Below are positions 8,306 through 16,196 of a stretch of 64,000 nt of DNA, one piece after another (the stretch's first letter is position 1; every line of letters begins with the position of its first letter). The position numbers and the translations under genes were made by a program. The notes below the pieces were generated by a model that ran no database searches, was not told where the DNA came from, and saw only the letters and a list, made by a program, of their open reading frames with translations. This DNA is from Gammaproteobacteria bacterium. GTDB lineage: Bacteria; Pseudomonadota; Gammaproteobacteria; Competibacterales; Competibacteraceae. The DNA lies in assembly GCA_024235095.1 (NCBI GenBank), contig JACKNC010000002.1, positions 682,001 to 746,000 on the forward strand, read 5' to 3'.

Positions 8306-9565
8306 TCAGCCCGGCGTCCGGCGGATGCGCGCGCCTAGGTGCGACAGCTTTTCCTCGATGCAGTCATAGCCTCGATCGATGTGGTAAATACGATCCACGA
8401 TGGTATCGCCTTCCGCAATCAGCGCCGCCAGAATCAGGCTGGCCGAGGCCCGTAAATCGGTGGCCATCACCGGTGCGCCCGTCAAGCGGGGGACGCCGAT
8501 ACTGACGGCGGTGTTGCCTTCCAGTTCGATTTGCGCCCCCATCCGTTGTAACTCCAGGACATGCATAAAGCGGTTCTCAAATACCGTTTCGGTAATCATG
8601 CCAGTACCCTCGGCAACCGCGTTAAGGGCGACAAACTGGGCTTGCATATCGGTAGGAAAGGCTGGGTAGGGCGCGGTGCGGATGCGCACCGCCCTGGGCC
8701 GATTGCCGTTCATATCGACTTCAATCCAGTCCGACCCCGTGTTGACCTGGGCGCCCGCCTCCTCCAGCTTAAGCAACACGGCTTCCAGGATATCCGGGCG
8801 AGTGTCCTTAACCTTGACTCGCCCGCTGGTGATCGCGCCGGCCAGCAAATAGGTGCCAGTTTCAATACGATCCGGCAAGACCTGGTAGTGTGTCCCATGC
8901 AGGTTTTCGACGCCCTCGATGATCAAAGTATCAGTGCCGGCCCCACTGATGTGTGCGCCCATCGCGTTCAGACATTCCGCCAAATCCACCACCTCCGGTT
9001 CACGGGCGGCATTCTCGATGATGGTCGTACCCTGGGCGAGCGTCGCGGCCATCAGCAGGTTTTCCGTGCCAGTTACCGTGACCAGATCTAATACAACATG
9101 CGCGCCTTTCAAGCGGTTAGCGTGAGCGCGGATGTAACCGTTCTCGACCTTGATGTCTGCCCCCATCGCCTCCAGGCCCTTGATGTGCAGGTTCACGGGC
9201 CGAGAACCGATCGCGCAACCGCCGGGCAGGGAAACCTCGGCCTGGCCAAAGCGGGCGACCAGCGGCCCCAGCACCAGGATCGAGGCGCGCATGGTGCGCA
9301 CCAGTTCGTAGGGCGCCTGGAAACTGTGAATGGATCGAGGATCAACCTGGATGTTCATTCTTTCGTCGACCACCAGATCCACGCCCATCCGGCCCAGCAG
9401 CTCCATGGTGGTGGTAACATCTTGCAAGTGCGGGACGTTGCGGATGGTTACCGGCGCGTCAGCCAGCAGAGTAGCGGCCAGGATCGGCAACACCGCGTTT
9501 TTGGCGCCGGAAGCCCGTAATTCACCCTGCAGGCGTGCGCCGCCGGTGATAATCAGTTTGCTCAT
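8306..9565 (-). CDS. murA: UDP-N-acetylglucosamine 1-carboxyvinyltransferase
   Basis: Cytoplasmic enzyme transferring enolpyruvate from PEP to UDP-GlcNAc, the committed step of peptidoglycan precursor synthesis. The 419-residue protein shows ASGAKNAVLPILAATLL near residue 19 and LPGGCAIGSRPVNLH near residue 113; the cysteine in that loop is the fosfomycin target. FPTDMQAQFVALN lies near residue 303. It is preceded by ibaG and followed by hisG, an arrangement common in beta- and gammaproteobacteria. Confidence 0.97.
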   Translation of the reverse strand: MSKLIITGGARLQGELRASGAKNAVLPILAATLLADAPVTIRNVPHLQDVTTTMELLGRMGVDLVVDERMNIQVDPRSIHSFQAPYELVRTMRASILVLGPLVARFGQAEVSLPGGCAIGSRPVNLHIKGLEAMGADIKVENGYIRAHANRLKGAHVVLDLVTVTGTENLLMAATLAQGTTIIENAAREPEVVDLAECLNAMGAHISGAGTDTLIIEGVENLHGTHYQVLPDRIETGTYLLAGAITSGRVKVKDTRPDILEAVLLKLEEAGAQVNTGSDWIEVDMNGNRPRAVRIRTAPYPAFPTDMQAQFVALNAVAEGTGMITETVFENRFMHVLELQRMGAQIELEGNTAVSIGVPRLTGAPVMATDLRASASLILAALIAEGDTIVDRIYHIDRGYDCIEEKLSHLGARIRRTPG

Positions 9566-9586
9566 GAAAATAGTATTCCTGGAAAG

Positions 9587-9832
9587 TCAGGATTGGAGTT
9601 TATGCCACGCATCCGGAGTATGGGTTTTCAGCGACAGGGCATGGATTTCTTCGTTTTGCATCCGTTCGCCCAAAGCGGCGTACACCATTCGATGTTGCTG
9701 GATCAATGACTTACCGGCGAAGACGTCACTGATGACGACAGCTTCGAAGTGGACGCCGTCGTCGCCGCGAACGATGGCCTGGGCGCCCGGCAGTTGTTCC
9801 TCAATCAGATGCGCGATGTCGTGGGTTTGCAT
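9587..9832 (-). CDS. ibaG: BolA-family protein IbaG (YrbA)
   Basis: Small BolA-like protein of 81 residues with a class II KH-like fold, expected to bind iron-sulfur clusters with a monothiol glutaredoxin. Visible signatures are VVISDVFAGKSLIQQHRMVYAALG and the C-terminal EEIHALSLKTHTP; the conserved histidine at QQHR is in place. It lies 21 bases upstream of murA. In relatives the mla phospholipid-transport operon often precedes it; here a chemoreceptor gene intervenes and a decayed copy of its 5' end lies at 12209-12293. Confidence 0.92.
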   Translation of the reverse strand: MQTHDIAHLIEEQLPGAQAIVRGDDGVHFEAVVISDVFAGKSLIQQHRMVYAALGERMQNEEIHALSLKTHTPDAWHKLQS

Positions 9833-9923
9833 GATGTGAAAAAAAGGTTGGAGTTGGAGAATGAGAGCGCCGATGGGCGTAAACTAAATAGTTTCCAGTC
9901 AAGCGATTCACAAGTCAAATGAC
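9750..9923. repeat. Direct repeat copy 1 (ibaG 5' end and upstream)
   Basis: About 170 bases covering the first codons of ibaG and its upstream region are repeated in the same orientation at 12210-12382. Shared stretches include GTGGGTTTGCATGATG, AGAGCGCCGATGG and GTCAAATGAC. The two copies bracket the chemoreceptor gene. This copy is the functional one because it is joined to intact ibaG. Confidence 0.85.
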
Positions 9924-10046
9924 GCGACTAGGGCAATCGCGCTGTGTGGTAGCCGGACTCGATTTCGCCAAATTGCACATCCAAGACCCGTCTGGGACTT
10001 GCCAGGGTCAAGACGACCGGCGAGATAGCGATAAAAATCTGTAGCG

Positions 10047-12005
10047 CTACCCAATTTTGGAAGCCACTGCATTTAGCAGCGCGACGAGTTGATTAGACAA
10101 ACGTTCGACGTGAGCCAGCTCAGCCTTGGCCTGATCCATTCGACCTTCTTTTTTTAAGAAAAAGAGCGTCTTGATTCTGGCGTGGAATTGAACATGTTCT
10201 TTTTCCATGTCCTGCATCTCAGTGAAATGCCCATATTTCTTCATGCCGCCAGCATAAATCCACCGACCGAGATTGCACTCCCGGTGTGAAGTCAGCTGCG
10301 CTTCAGTCAAATTTTCTGTGCCCTCCAGAAAGCGGCGTAGCCGCGCTTTCCATGCCAAGTGTTTATTAGTCACTGATTCGAAATCGATAGTGGCCGCAGT
10401 GTGTTGATCTAGCTTGAAAAAATTCATCAGGTTTTGCAGCTCGCGGGCTTGTTCGCCCATGGCCTGGCTGGCCGCCGCCGTTTCTTCCACCAGCGCCGCG
10501 TTCTGTTGGGTGACCTGATCCATCGACAGGATGGCGCGGTTGACCTGTTCGATGCCCGAAGCTTGCTCTTTCGCCGCCGCCGCCATCTCGGCGACGATGT
10601 CGCTGGCTTTCTTGACAGCGGTGACGATCGCTTGCAGCATTTGGCCGGATTGTTTAACCAGCTTCCCGCCATCTTCCACCTTGGCGACGCTATCGGTGAT
10701 CAGGCCCTTGATCTCCTTAGCCGCATCGGCGCTGCGTTGGGCCAATTTACGCACTTCGGCGGCCACCACAGAAAAACCCCGGCCTTGTTCCCCTGCTCGG
10801 GCGGCTTCCACAGCGGCGTTTAACGCCAGTAGATTGGTTTGGAAAGCGATTTCATCAATGACGCCGATGATGTCAGCAATTCTGTGGCTACTGGCGCTAA
10901 TCGCGCTCATGGCGGCGACGGTCTGATCGACCACTTGCCCGCCCTGTTCGGCCTGACTGCGGGCGGCACTGGCCAGTTGGTTGGCTTGCCCGGCATTATC
11001 GGCGCTTTGTTTGACCGTGGAAGTGAGCTCTTCCATCGACGAAGCGGTTTCTTCCAGAGCGGAGGCTTGCTCTTCGGTGCGTTGCGACAGATCGGCGCTG
11101 CCTTGGGCAATCTCGGCGGCGGCGGAACTGACTTGGTGGATCGATTGGCTCAGCCGAGTCACCATGTCTCGGAATTGTCGCGCCATGTCGTGCATGGCGG
11201 CGTAAACGCCGGTTTCCTTACCGGTATTAGTCCATTCAACGGTCAAATCCCCCTGCGCGATACGCCGCGTCAGCGCTGCTATTTCGGTAGGCTCACCCCC
11301 GATGGTGCGACGAATCGTCTGTATCAGCAGGCGGTTTGTTAGCAGCAACACTCCCAGCGCTGCTGCCACCGCGAACACCGCTATCCTAATCGTATTGCTA
11401 AGATCGCTGGCGACATTCTGCTCTACCTGCTGGATTACCTTGTCGATGTCATCGATGTAAGCACCAGCACCTAACAGCCATTGCCATTTATCCAGGCCCA
11501 CCGTATAACTGAGTTTAGGTACGTTCTTGCCTTCCGATGGCTTATTGAAGGAATACTCGACATAGCCTCCGCCGTGCTGAGCACGGTCAATTAATTCTTT
11601 TGTATAAAATAATCCATTGGCGTCCTTGAGAGTGGAAGCATCCTGGTTTTCCAATTCTGGTTTGAAGTGATGCGCCATCATCAATCCGTCGTAACGGATT
11701 GCGAAAACATATCCGTCCTGACCGTAACTGAGTTGGCGTAAGATGTTTCGGGCCTGTTCCTGAGCCTTAGCGTCGGTAGCGGATGCGCCCTCGTAGAGCG
11801 GACGGATCGCTGAAAGCGCCATATCCACGTAGTTCTTCAGTTCCGCCTCCTTCGCCGCTCGCATGTTCTTGCGCAGTTCTTCAACTTGTCGTTGAGCTTG
11901 ATGGTTCATTTGTGAAATAGCCAAACCGGTCAGTCCCACGGCCAGCATCAGCGCGGGAAGCGTACTTAACAAGATGATTCTCGCTGTAATCGATAGTGTT
12001 TTCAT
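10047..12005 (-). CDS. Methyl-accepting chemotaxis protein with Cache and CZB domains
   Basis: Transmembrane chemoreceptor of 652 residues. TM1 is at about residues 9-31, and a periplasmic single-Cache domain at about 50-190 contains YGQDGYVFAIRYDG and WQWLLGAGAYIDDID. TM2 is at about 207-226, HAMP follows to about 280, and the methyl-accepting coiled coil spans about 290-530 with the conserved tip EIAFQTNLLALNAAVEAARAGE at 385-406. The C-terminus carries a CZB (chemoreceptor zinc-binding) domain with HRECNLGRWIY and flanking histidines. CZB domains are known sensors of zinc or hypochlorous acid. No CheA/CheW genes are nearby. It lies inside a duplicated segment, so it may have been inserted beside ibaG. 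Confidence 0.94.
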   Translation of the reverse strand: MKTLSITARIILLSTLPALMLAVGLTGLAISQMNHQAQRQVEELRKNMRAAKEAELKNYVDMALSAIRPLYEGASATDAKAQEQARNILRQLSYGQDGYVFAIRYDGLMMAHHFKPELENQDASTLKDANGLFYTKELIDRAQHGGGYVEYSFNKPSEGKNVPKLSYTVGLDKWQWLLGAGAYIDDIDKVIQQVEQNVASDLSNTIRIAVFAVAAALGVLLLTNRLLIQTIRRTIGGEPTEIAALTRRIAQGDLTVEWTNTGKETGVYAAMHDMARQFRDMVTRLSQSIHQVSSAAAEIAQGSADLSQRTEEQASALEETASSMEELTSTVKQSADNAGQANQLASAARSQAEQGGQVVDQTVAAMSAISASSHRIADIIGVIDEIAFQTNLLALNAAVEAARAGEQGRGFSVVAAEVRKLAQRSADAAKEIKGLITDSVAKVEDGGKLVKQSGQMLQAIVTAVKKASDIVAEMAAAAKEQASGIEQVNRAILSMDQVTQQNAALVEETAAASQAMGEQARELQNLMNFFKLDQHTAATIDFESVTNKHLAWKARLRRFLEGTENLTEAQLTSHRECNLGRWIYAGGMKKYGHFTEMQDMEKEHVQFHARIKTLFFLKKEGRMDQAKAELAHVERLSNQLVALLNAVASKIG

Positions 12006-12118
12006 CGTTTAACCTTTGGAGGGTCTAATTCCCCGCAACATATATATTACGAATCAGGTATCCGTTCTCTTGGTCGTAACTTTTTGACTATTCAATGATT
12101 ATTGTGGAACTCACATCT

Positions 12119-12188
12119 TAGGTCAGGCAAAAGCGCAGCATTGCCCGACAGGAAAGGTCCACGTCGGGCACGTCCTGTGCCCGACCTA
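12119..12188. repeat. TAGGTCGGGC-type palindromic element, copy 1
   Basis: Seventy-base imperfect palindrome beginning TAGGTCAGGC and ending GCCCGACCTA, with internal TGCCCGACAGG and GTCGGGCACG. A second copy at 26059-26127 matches it in reverse complement over nearly the full length. It resembles non-autonomous palindromic repeats found between genes; transcripts through it could form hairpins. Confidence 0.8.
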
Positions 12189-12208
12189 CAGCCTGCAGCT
12201 TACTGCGT

Positions 12209-12293
12209 AATGAACGCCATCATCGCCTCGGACAATGGCCTGGACACCGGCAGTTGTTCTTCAATCATAGTGTGCGATATCGTGGGTTTGCAT
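12209..12293 (-). pseudogene. Decayed 5' fragment of ibaG
   Basis: Reading on the minus strand from the ATG at 12293 gives MQTHDIAH. A one-base insertion then shifts frame and the sequence continues IEEQLP; a second shift is needed before VQAIVRGDDGVHY. This matches the first 33 residues of intact IbaG at 9587-9832, after which similarity stops. The upstream sequence is also shared. It is a truncated, frameshifted duplicate with no expected function. Confidence 0.8.
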
Positions 12294-12382
12294 GATGAAA
12301 GGGGTTAGAGTTGGAGCAATGAGAGCGCCGATGGTTCGTAAACCAAGTAGTTTTCAGTCAAGCGACTCACGAGTCAAATGAC
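12210..12382. repeat. Direct repeat copy 2 (decayed)
   Basis: Second copy of the segment at 9750-9923, in the same orientation but with many substitutions and small indels. It includes the ibaG fragment and the upstream block ending GTCAAATGAC. With copy 1 it delimits a unit of about 2.4 kb containing the chemoreceptor. Confidence 0.85.
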
Positions 12383-12518
12383 CGCATGGCTGATTTATCC
12401 TGTCTTTGATCTCTCTAACCTTGGCATTTAGCAAAATCTGTAGCTATCCTTGCCAACCATACGGATCGTTGTATGCGCCGGTTCGGGGCATCCCCCGGCA
12501 ACGACTTTTCCGCACACG

Positions 12519-12539
12519 CAATTCTGGCGACCAGAATTG
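12519..12539. promoter_or_regulatory. Perfect inverted repeat upstream of ppdK
   Basis: CAATTCTGG-CGA-CCAGAATTG: two perfect nine-base arms separated by three bases, 120 bases before the ppdK start. It could be an operator for a dimeric regulator or a short RNA hairpin. No T-run follows, so it is not a typical terminator. The cognate factor is unknown. Confidence 0.4.
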
Positions 12540-12628
12540 GGCGGACGACCCATAACCCATCGAGGTTTTACCGGGCAATCCCATGTGTTGGCCCAGTTGG
12601 GGCAAGTCCCAGTTTATCCGCTGGAGTT

Positions 12629-12642
12629 TTGATCAAAATCAA
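12629..12642. promoter_or_regulatory. FNR/ANR-type box upstream of ppdK
   Basis: TTGATCAAAATCAA fits the FNR consensus TTGAT-N4-ATCAA at every fixed position. It ends 16 bases before the ppdK ATG. That is too close for classical activation from -41.5 unless transcription starts inside the gene, so repression under low oxygen, or a chance match, is also possible. Confidence 0.5.
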
Positions 12643-12658
12643 TGTTGAAGGTAGGATC

Positions 12659-15424
12659 ATGACCAAAAAGTATATCTACAAGTACACCGAAGGGGATGGT
12701 AAGAACAAGATGCTGCTGGGCGGCAAGGGAGCAAATCTCTGCGAGATGACGCAGATCGGTTTGCGGGTGCCGCCGGGCTTTGTAATCACCACGGAAGCCT
12801 GCCTGGATTACATCGCCAACAACCGCCTGCCAGATGGCGTCATGGGCGATGTGCGGGCGCACATGGCCTGGCTGGAAGAGCAAACCGGCAAGCAGTTCGG
12901 CGGCGCAGACAATCCGTTGCTGGTTTCAGTGCGCTCCGGTTCCTCGATGTCCATGCCGGGCATGATGGACACCATTTTGAACCTGGGTCTGAATGAAACC
13001 ACGCTGGCCGGGCTGATCAAGCTGACCGGCAACGAGCGTTTTGGTTATGACGCCTATCGTCGTTTCATCCAATTGTTCGGTAAGATTGCGCTGGGTGTCG
13101 ATGATCATTTCTTCGACGAACACTTCGAAGCGATTAAGCGCCGTGCTGGCGTTAAAGTAGATTTGGGTTTGAGCGCGGAAGACCTCCGCGAAGCTGGCCA
13201 GTTGTTCCTGCAAGTGGTTCAGGAGCAAACCGGGCATCCATTCCCGCAGGACCCCTACGTGCAACTGGAGTTGGCGATTAAAGCGGTGTTCGGCTCGTGG
13301 ATGGGTCAGCGCGCTGTGGATTATCGTCGCGAATTCAAGATTACCCCGGCCCAGGCCAACGGTACCGCGGTTAACGTCGTGACCATGGTGTTCGGCAATA
13401 TGGGCAATGATTGCTCAACCGGCGTGGGTTTCACCCGCGATCCTGGCACCGGCGAAAATGTCATGTACGGTGAATATCTGGTCAACGCCCAGGGCGAGGA
13501 CGTGGTCGCCGGCATCCGCACCCCGAAGCCGGTCATGGAGATGAAGGAAGAAATGCCGGACATGTACCGGCAGCTGGTCGACCTGCGCAACAAACTGGAA
13601 GGCCACTATCACGAAGTGCAGGACTACGAGTACACCATTGAAAAGGGTGTGCTGTACTGCTTGCAAACCCGCAATGGCAAAATGAACGCCCAGGGCATGG
13701 TGCGCAGCTCGGTGGAAATGGCCAATGAAGGTCTGATCACCCGCGAAAAGGCGCTGCTGCGCATTGATCCGGAGTCGCTGGAACAGATGATGTTTCCGCA
13801 ACTCGATCCCAAGCATAAAGCGGCGCCGGCGGCAACCGGAATGGGCGCGTCTCCCGGTGCCTCTTCGGGCAAGATCGTGTTTGACGCCGACACGGCGGTC
13901 AAACGCGGGCGCGGTGCCAACGAGAAAATCATTCTGGTGCGTGAAGAGACCAAACCGGAAGACATTCACGGCTTCTTCGCCGCAGTGGGCATCCTGACCA
14001 GTCGCGGCGGCAAAACCTCACACGCGGCGGTCGTCGCGCGTGGCATGGGCAAACCTTGCGTGGTCGGCGCCGAAGATATTCTGGTCAATGTCCATCAACG
14101 TCAGGCGATCATTGGCGATAAAGTCCTGCATGAAGGCGACGTGGTCACCATTGACGGTGGCACTGGGCTGGTGTTCCTCGGCGAAATTCCCACCGTTGAG
14201 CCAGAATTCACCCCGGAACTGCGCACCTTGCTGAGCTGGGCCGATGAGGTCGCCTCCCTCAAGGTCATGGCGAATGCGGATACCCCGGACGCTGCTCAGC
14301 GCGCTTCCAACTATGGCGCGATGGGCATTGGCCTGTGCCGCACCGAGCGCATGTTCAACGCCAAGGAACGGTTGCCGCTGGTCCTGGAGATGATTCTGGC
14401 CGAGACCACCGAGGACCGCGAAGCCGCCCTGGCTAAACTGCTGCCGATGCAGCGCAGCGACTTCAAGGAAATTTTCCGAGTGATGGCGCCGCGTCCGGTC
14501 ACGGTCCGCCTGCTGGATCCGCCGATTCACGAGTTCCTGCCCTCCGAACAGACCCTGATTGATGACATCGAGCATTTACGTCATCTGCGTCAAACCGCGC
14601 AAGGTCTGGAGGCGATCAGCCAGATTCTCAGCCAGGTTAACCCGAAGGCCGTTGAGCAACTCGGTATTCTCAACGACAGCCACCTGGTCGCTGACGTGCT
14701 GGCCAAGAAAGAGGAAATTCTGCAGAAGGCGCGCGCCCTGCACGAAATCAACCCGATGCTCGGTCATCGCGGCGTCCGCCTGGGCCTGACCTATCCCGAG
14801 ATTTACAAGATGCAGATCCGCGCCATTCTGGAGGCGGCGGCGGAATGTATCCAGGAGAAGGTGAATGTTCATCCCGAAATCATGGTGCCACAGGTCTGCA
14901 CCGTAGAAGAATTGAAGCGGGTGAAGGCGCTGGTCGACGAAGTGTTGCCTGAAGTCGAGGCCAAGTATGCGGTCAAGGTGCATTTCGAATTTGGCACGAT
15001 GATGGAAGTGGTGCGCGCCTGTCTGCGCGCCGGCGAAATCGCCGGTGTGGCCGAGTTCTTCTCCTTCGGCACCAACGATCTGACTCAGGCGACGTTCTCA
15101 TTCTCGCGCGAGGATGCTGAGAATAAGTTCCTGCCGTTCTACAATTCCGCCGCAATTCTCAAGGACAACCCGTTTGAGGCGCTGGATACGGCAGGTGTTG
15201 GCCAGCTCATGCAGTTTGCGGTCGAAAATGGCCGGAAGACTCGCAATGGTCTCAAGGTCGGCATTTGCGGCGAACAAGGCGGTCATCCGGCTTCGATGCG
15301 GTTCTGCCACTTTGCTAACCTGACCTACGTGTCCTGCTCCGCGCCCCGGGTGCCGATTGCCCGGTTGGCGGCGTCGCACGCCAAGTTGCTGGAAGGCGAA
15401 TTCAAGCCCGCCACGACCGGTTGA
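12659..15424 (+). CDS. ppdK: Pyruvate, phosphate dikinase
   Basis: Interconverts pyruvate + ATP + Pi and PEP + AMP + PPi. From the ATG at 12659 the protein has 921 residues, normal for bacterial PPDK; an AAGGTAGG ribosome-binding site supports this start over the longer frame. It begins KYIYKYTEGDG and continues LLGGKGANLCEMT (nucleotide-binding domain). The phosphohistidine motif GGKTSHAAVVARGMGKPCVVG lies in the middle, and the PEP/pyruvate barrel ends with GICGEQGGHP containing the catalytic cysteine. It appears monocistronic, with an FNR-like box upstream and a terminator downstream. No PPDK regulatory protein gene is nearby. Confidence 0.97.
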   Translation: MTKKYIYKYTEGDGKNKMLLGGKGANLCEMTQIGLRVPPGFVITTEACLDYIANNRLPDGVMGDVRAHMAWLEEQTGKQFGGADNPLLVSVRSGSSMSMPGMMDTILNLGLNETTLAGLIKLTGNERFGYDAYRRFIQLFGKIALGVDDHFFDEHFEAIKRRAGVKVDLGLSAEDLREAGQLFLQVVQEQTGHPFPQDPYVQLELAIKAVFGSWMGQRAVDYRREFKITPAQANGTAVNVVTMVFGNMGNDCSTGVGFTRDPGTGENVMYGEYLVNAQGEDVVAGIRTPKPVMEMKEEMPDMYRQLVDLRNKLEGHYHEVQDYEYTIEKGVLYCLQTRNGKMNAQGMVRSSVEMANEGLITREKALLRIDPESLEQMMFPQLDPKHKAAPAATGMGASPGASSGKIVFDADTAVKRGRGANEKIILVREETKPEDIHGFFAAVGILTSRGGKTSHAAVVARGMGKPCVVGAEDILVNVHQRQAIIGDKVLHEGDVVTIDGGTGLVFLGEIPTVEPEFTPELRTLLSWADEVASLKVMANADTPDAAQRASNYGAMGIGLCRTERMFNAKERLPLVLEMILAETTEDREAALAKLLPMQRSDFKEIFRVMAPRPVTVRLLDPPIHEFLPSEQTLIDDIEHLRHLRQTAQGLEAISQILSQVNPKAVEQLGILNDSHLVADVLAKKEEILQKARALHEINPMLGHRGVRLGLTYPEIYKMQIRAILEAAAECIQEKVNVHPEIMVPQVCTVEELKRVKALVDEVLPEVEAKYAVKVHFEFGTMMEVVRACLRAGEIAGVAEFFSFGTNDLTQATFSFSREDAENKFLPFYNSAAILKDNPFEALDTAGVGQLMQFAVENGRKTRNGLKVGICGEQGGHPASMRFCHFANLTYVSCSAPRVPIARLAASHAKLLEGEFKPATTG

Positions 15425-15468
15425 AAATGAATGGCGTTGCCCTTGAGCAGCGCCGTTGTTGAGAATAC

Positions 15469-15497
15469 CAGGGGCGGCTGCAGTCGCCCCTGTTTTG
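15469..15497 (+). terminator. Rho-independent terminator after ppdK
   Basis: Stem CAGGGGCG pairs with CGCCCCTG around a GCTGCAGT loop, followed by TTTTGTTGTT. It starts 45 bases after the ppdK stop. Confidence 0.8.
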
Positions 15498-15557
15498 TTG
15501 TTCTTCTGGCGAAGGCTATGACTGCTATGAAACTGGAAGCGGTCAGTTCTTTCGCTG

Positions 15558-16196
15558 ATGTCATGGGCAGAGCTAATGTCCTACAGCAACTTCAAAAATC
15601 TTGAGATTATCAAACAGAAATTCGATCTCGGCATAAAATCCGCAGATTCGCTGTTTAGCGATGTGGAAGACATCAATCCCAGTCTGTTACTGACGCAGTT
15701 GTTACAAGAAAACGTACCTTTAGCCTTAAACATCAACACGGAAAAAGCCCGTTCGGAATTCATTATCGCACCGGTATTGATGGAAGTACGGCGTTTGTTC
15801 AAGCAGCAAGTTAGCCTGTTTTCCGGTACTGATTTTAGCGTGGATGAAACCCAGGATTTGAACGGATATTGTGATTTTATTCTCAGCGCTTCCCCGGATC
15901 AGGTTTTCATCGAAGCGCCGGTGGTGTGTGTGGTGGAAGCCAAAAACGAAAACATCAAGGCCGGCTATCCGCAATGCATTGCCGAAATGGTCGCCGCCCG
16001 AACTTTCAATGAACAGCAGCGGCGACCGCTTCGCTCAATTCTTGGCGTAGTCACTACCGGTAGCAACTGGCGCTTCCTGAGACTGGAAGGCCGGATTGCC
16101 TGGGTGGATTTCGATGAATATCTGATCAGCCGGATTGCCAAGATACTGGGGATTTTCGCTCACGCTATTACCTCTGCTACGGCATTGAATGACTGA
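15558..16196 (+). CDS. Putative PD-(D/E)XK nuclease-fold protein
   Basis: Uncharacterised protein of 212 residues. The central part has the layout of a PD-(D/E)XK core: an N-terminal helix with SEFIIAPVLMEV, then DLNGYCDFIL with a conserved aspartate, a loop, and VVCVVEAKNEN, where E-A-K forms the (D/E)XK half-motif, followed by QCIAEMVAARTF. Proteins of this shape are often annotated as type I restriction N-terminal-like or hypothetical; nuclease activity is not shown. An ATG at 15576 is an alternative start. It overlaps kdsD by eight bases and is AT-richer than the cluster it precedes, suggesting later insertion. No methylase or specificity subunit is nearby. Confidence 0.65.
   Translation: MSWAELMSYSNFKNLEIIKQKFDLGIKSADSLFSDVEDINPSLLLTQLLQENVPLALNINTEKARSEFIIAPVLMEVRRLFKQQVSLFSGTDFSVDETQDLNGYCDFILSASPDQVFIEAPVVCVVEAKNENIKAGYPQCIAEMVAARTFNEQQRRPLRSILGVVTTGSNWRFLRLEGRIAWVDFDEYLISRIAKILGIFAHAITSATALND

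Larger units (their letters stand above)
12006..12658. other. 653-base gene-free region upstream of ppdK
   Basis: No convincing intact gene. From left to right it holds an AT-rich stretch upstream of the chemoreceptor (its likely promoter), a 70-base palindromic element, a decayed copy of the ibaG 5' end, a perfect 9-base inverted repeat at 12519-12539 and an FNR-type box at 12629-12642. The open frame running into ppdK from 12473 is only an N-terminal extension without family support. Confidence 0.8.

Noticed and set aside
12473..12658. N-terminal extension of PPDK
   Set aside because: No family member has it, and a ribosome-binding site precedes ATG 12659.
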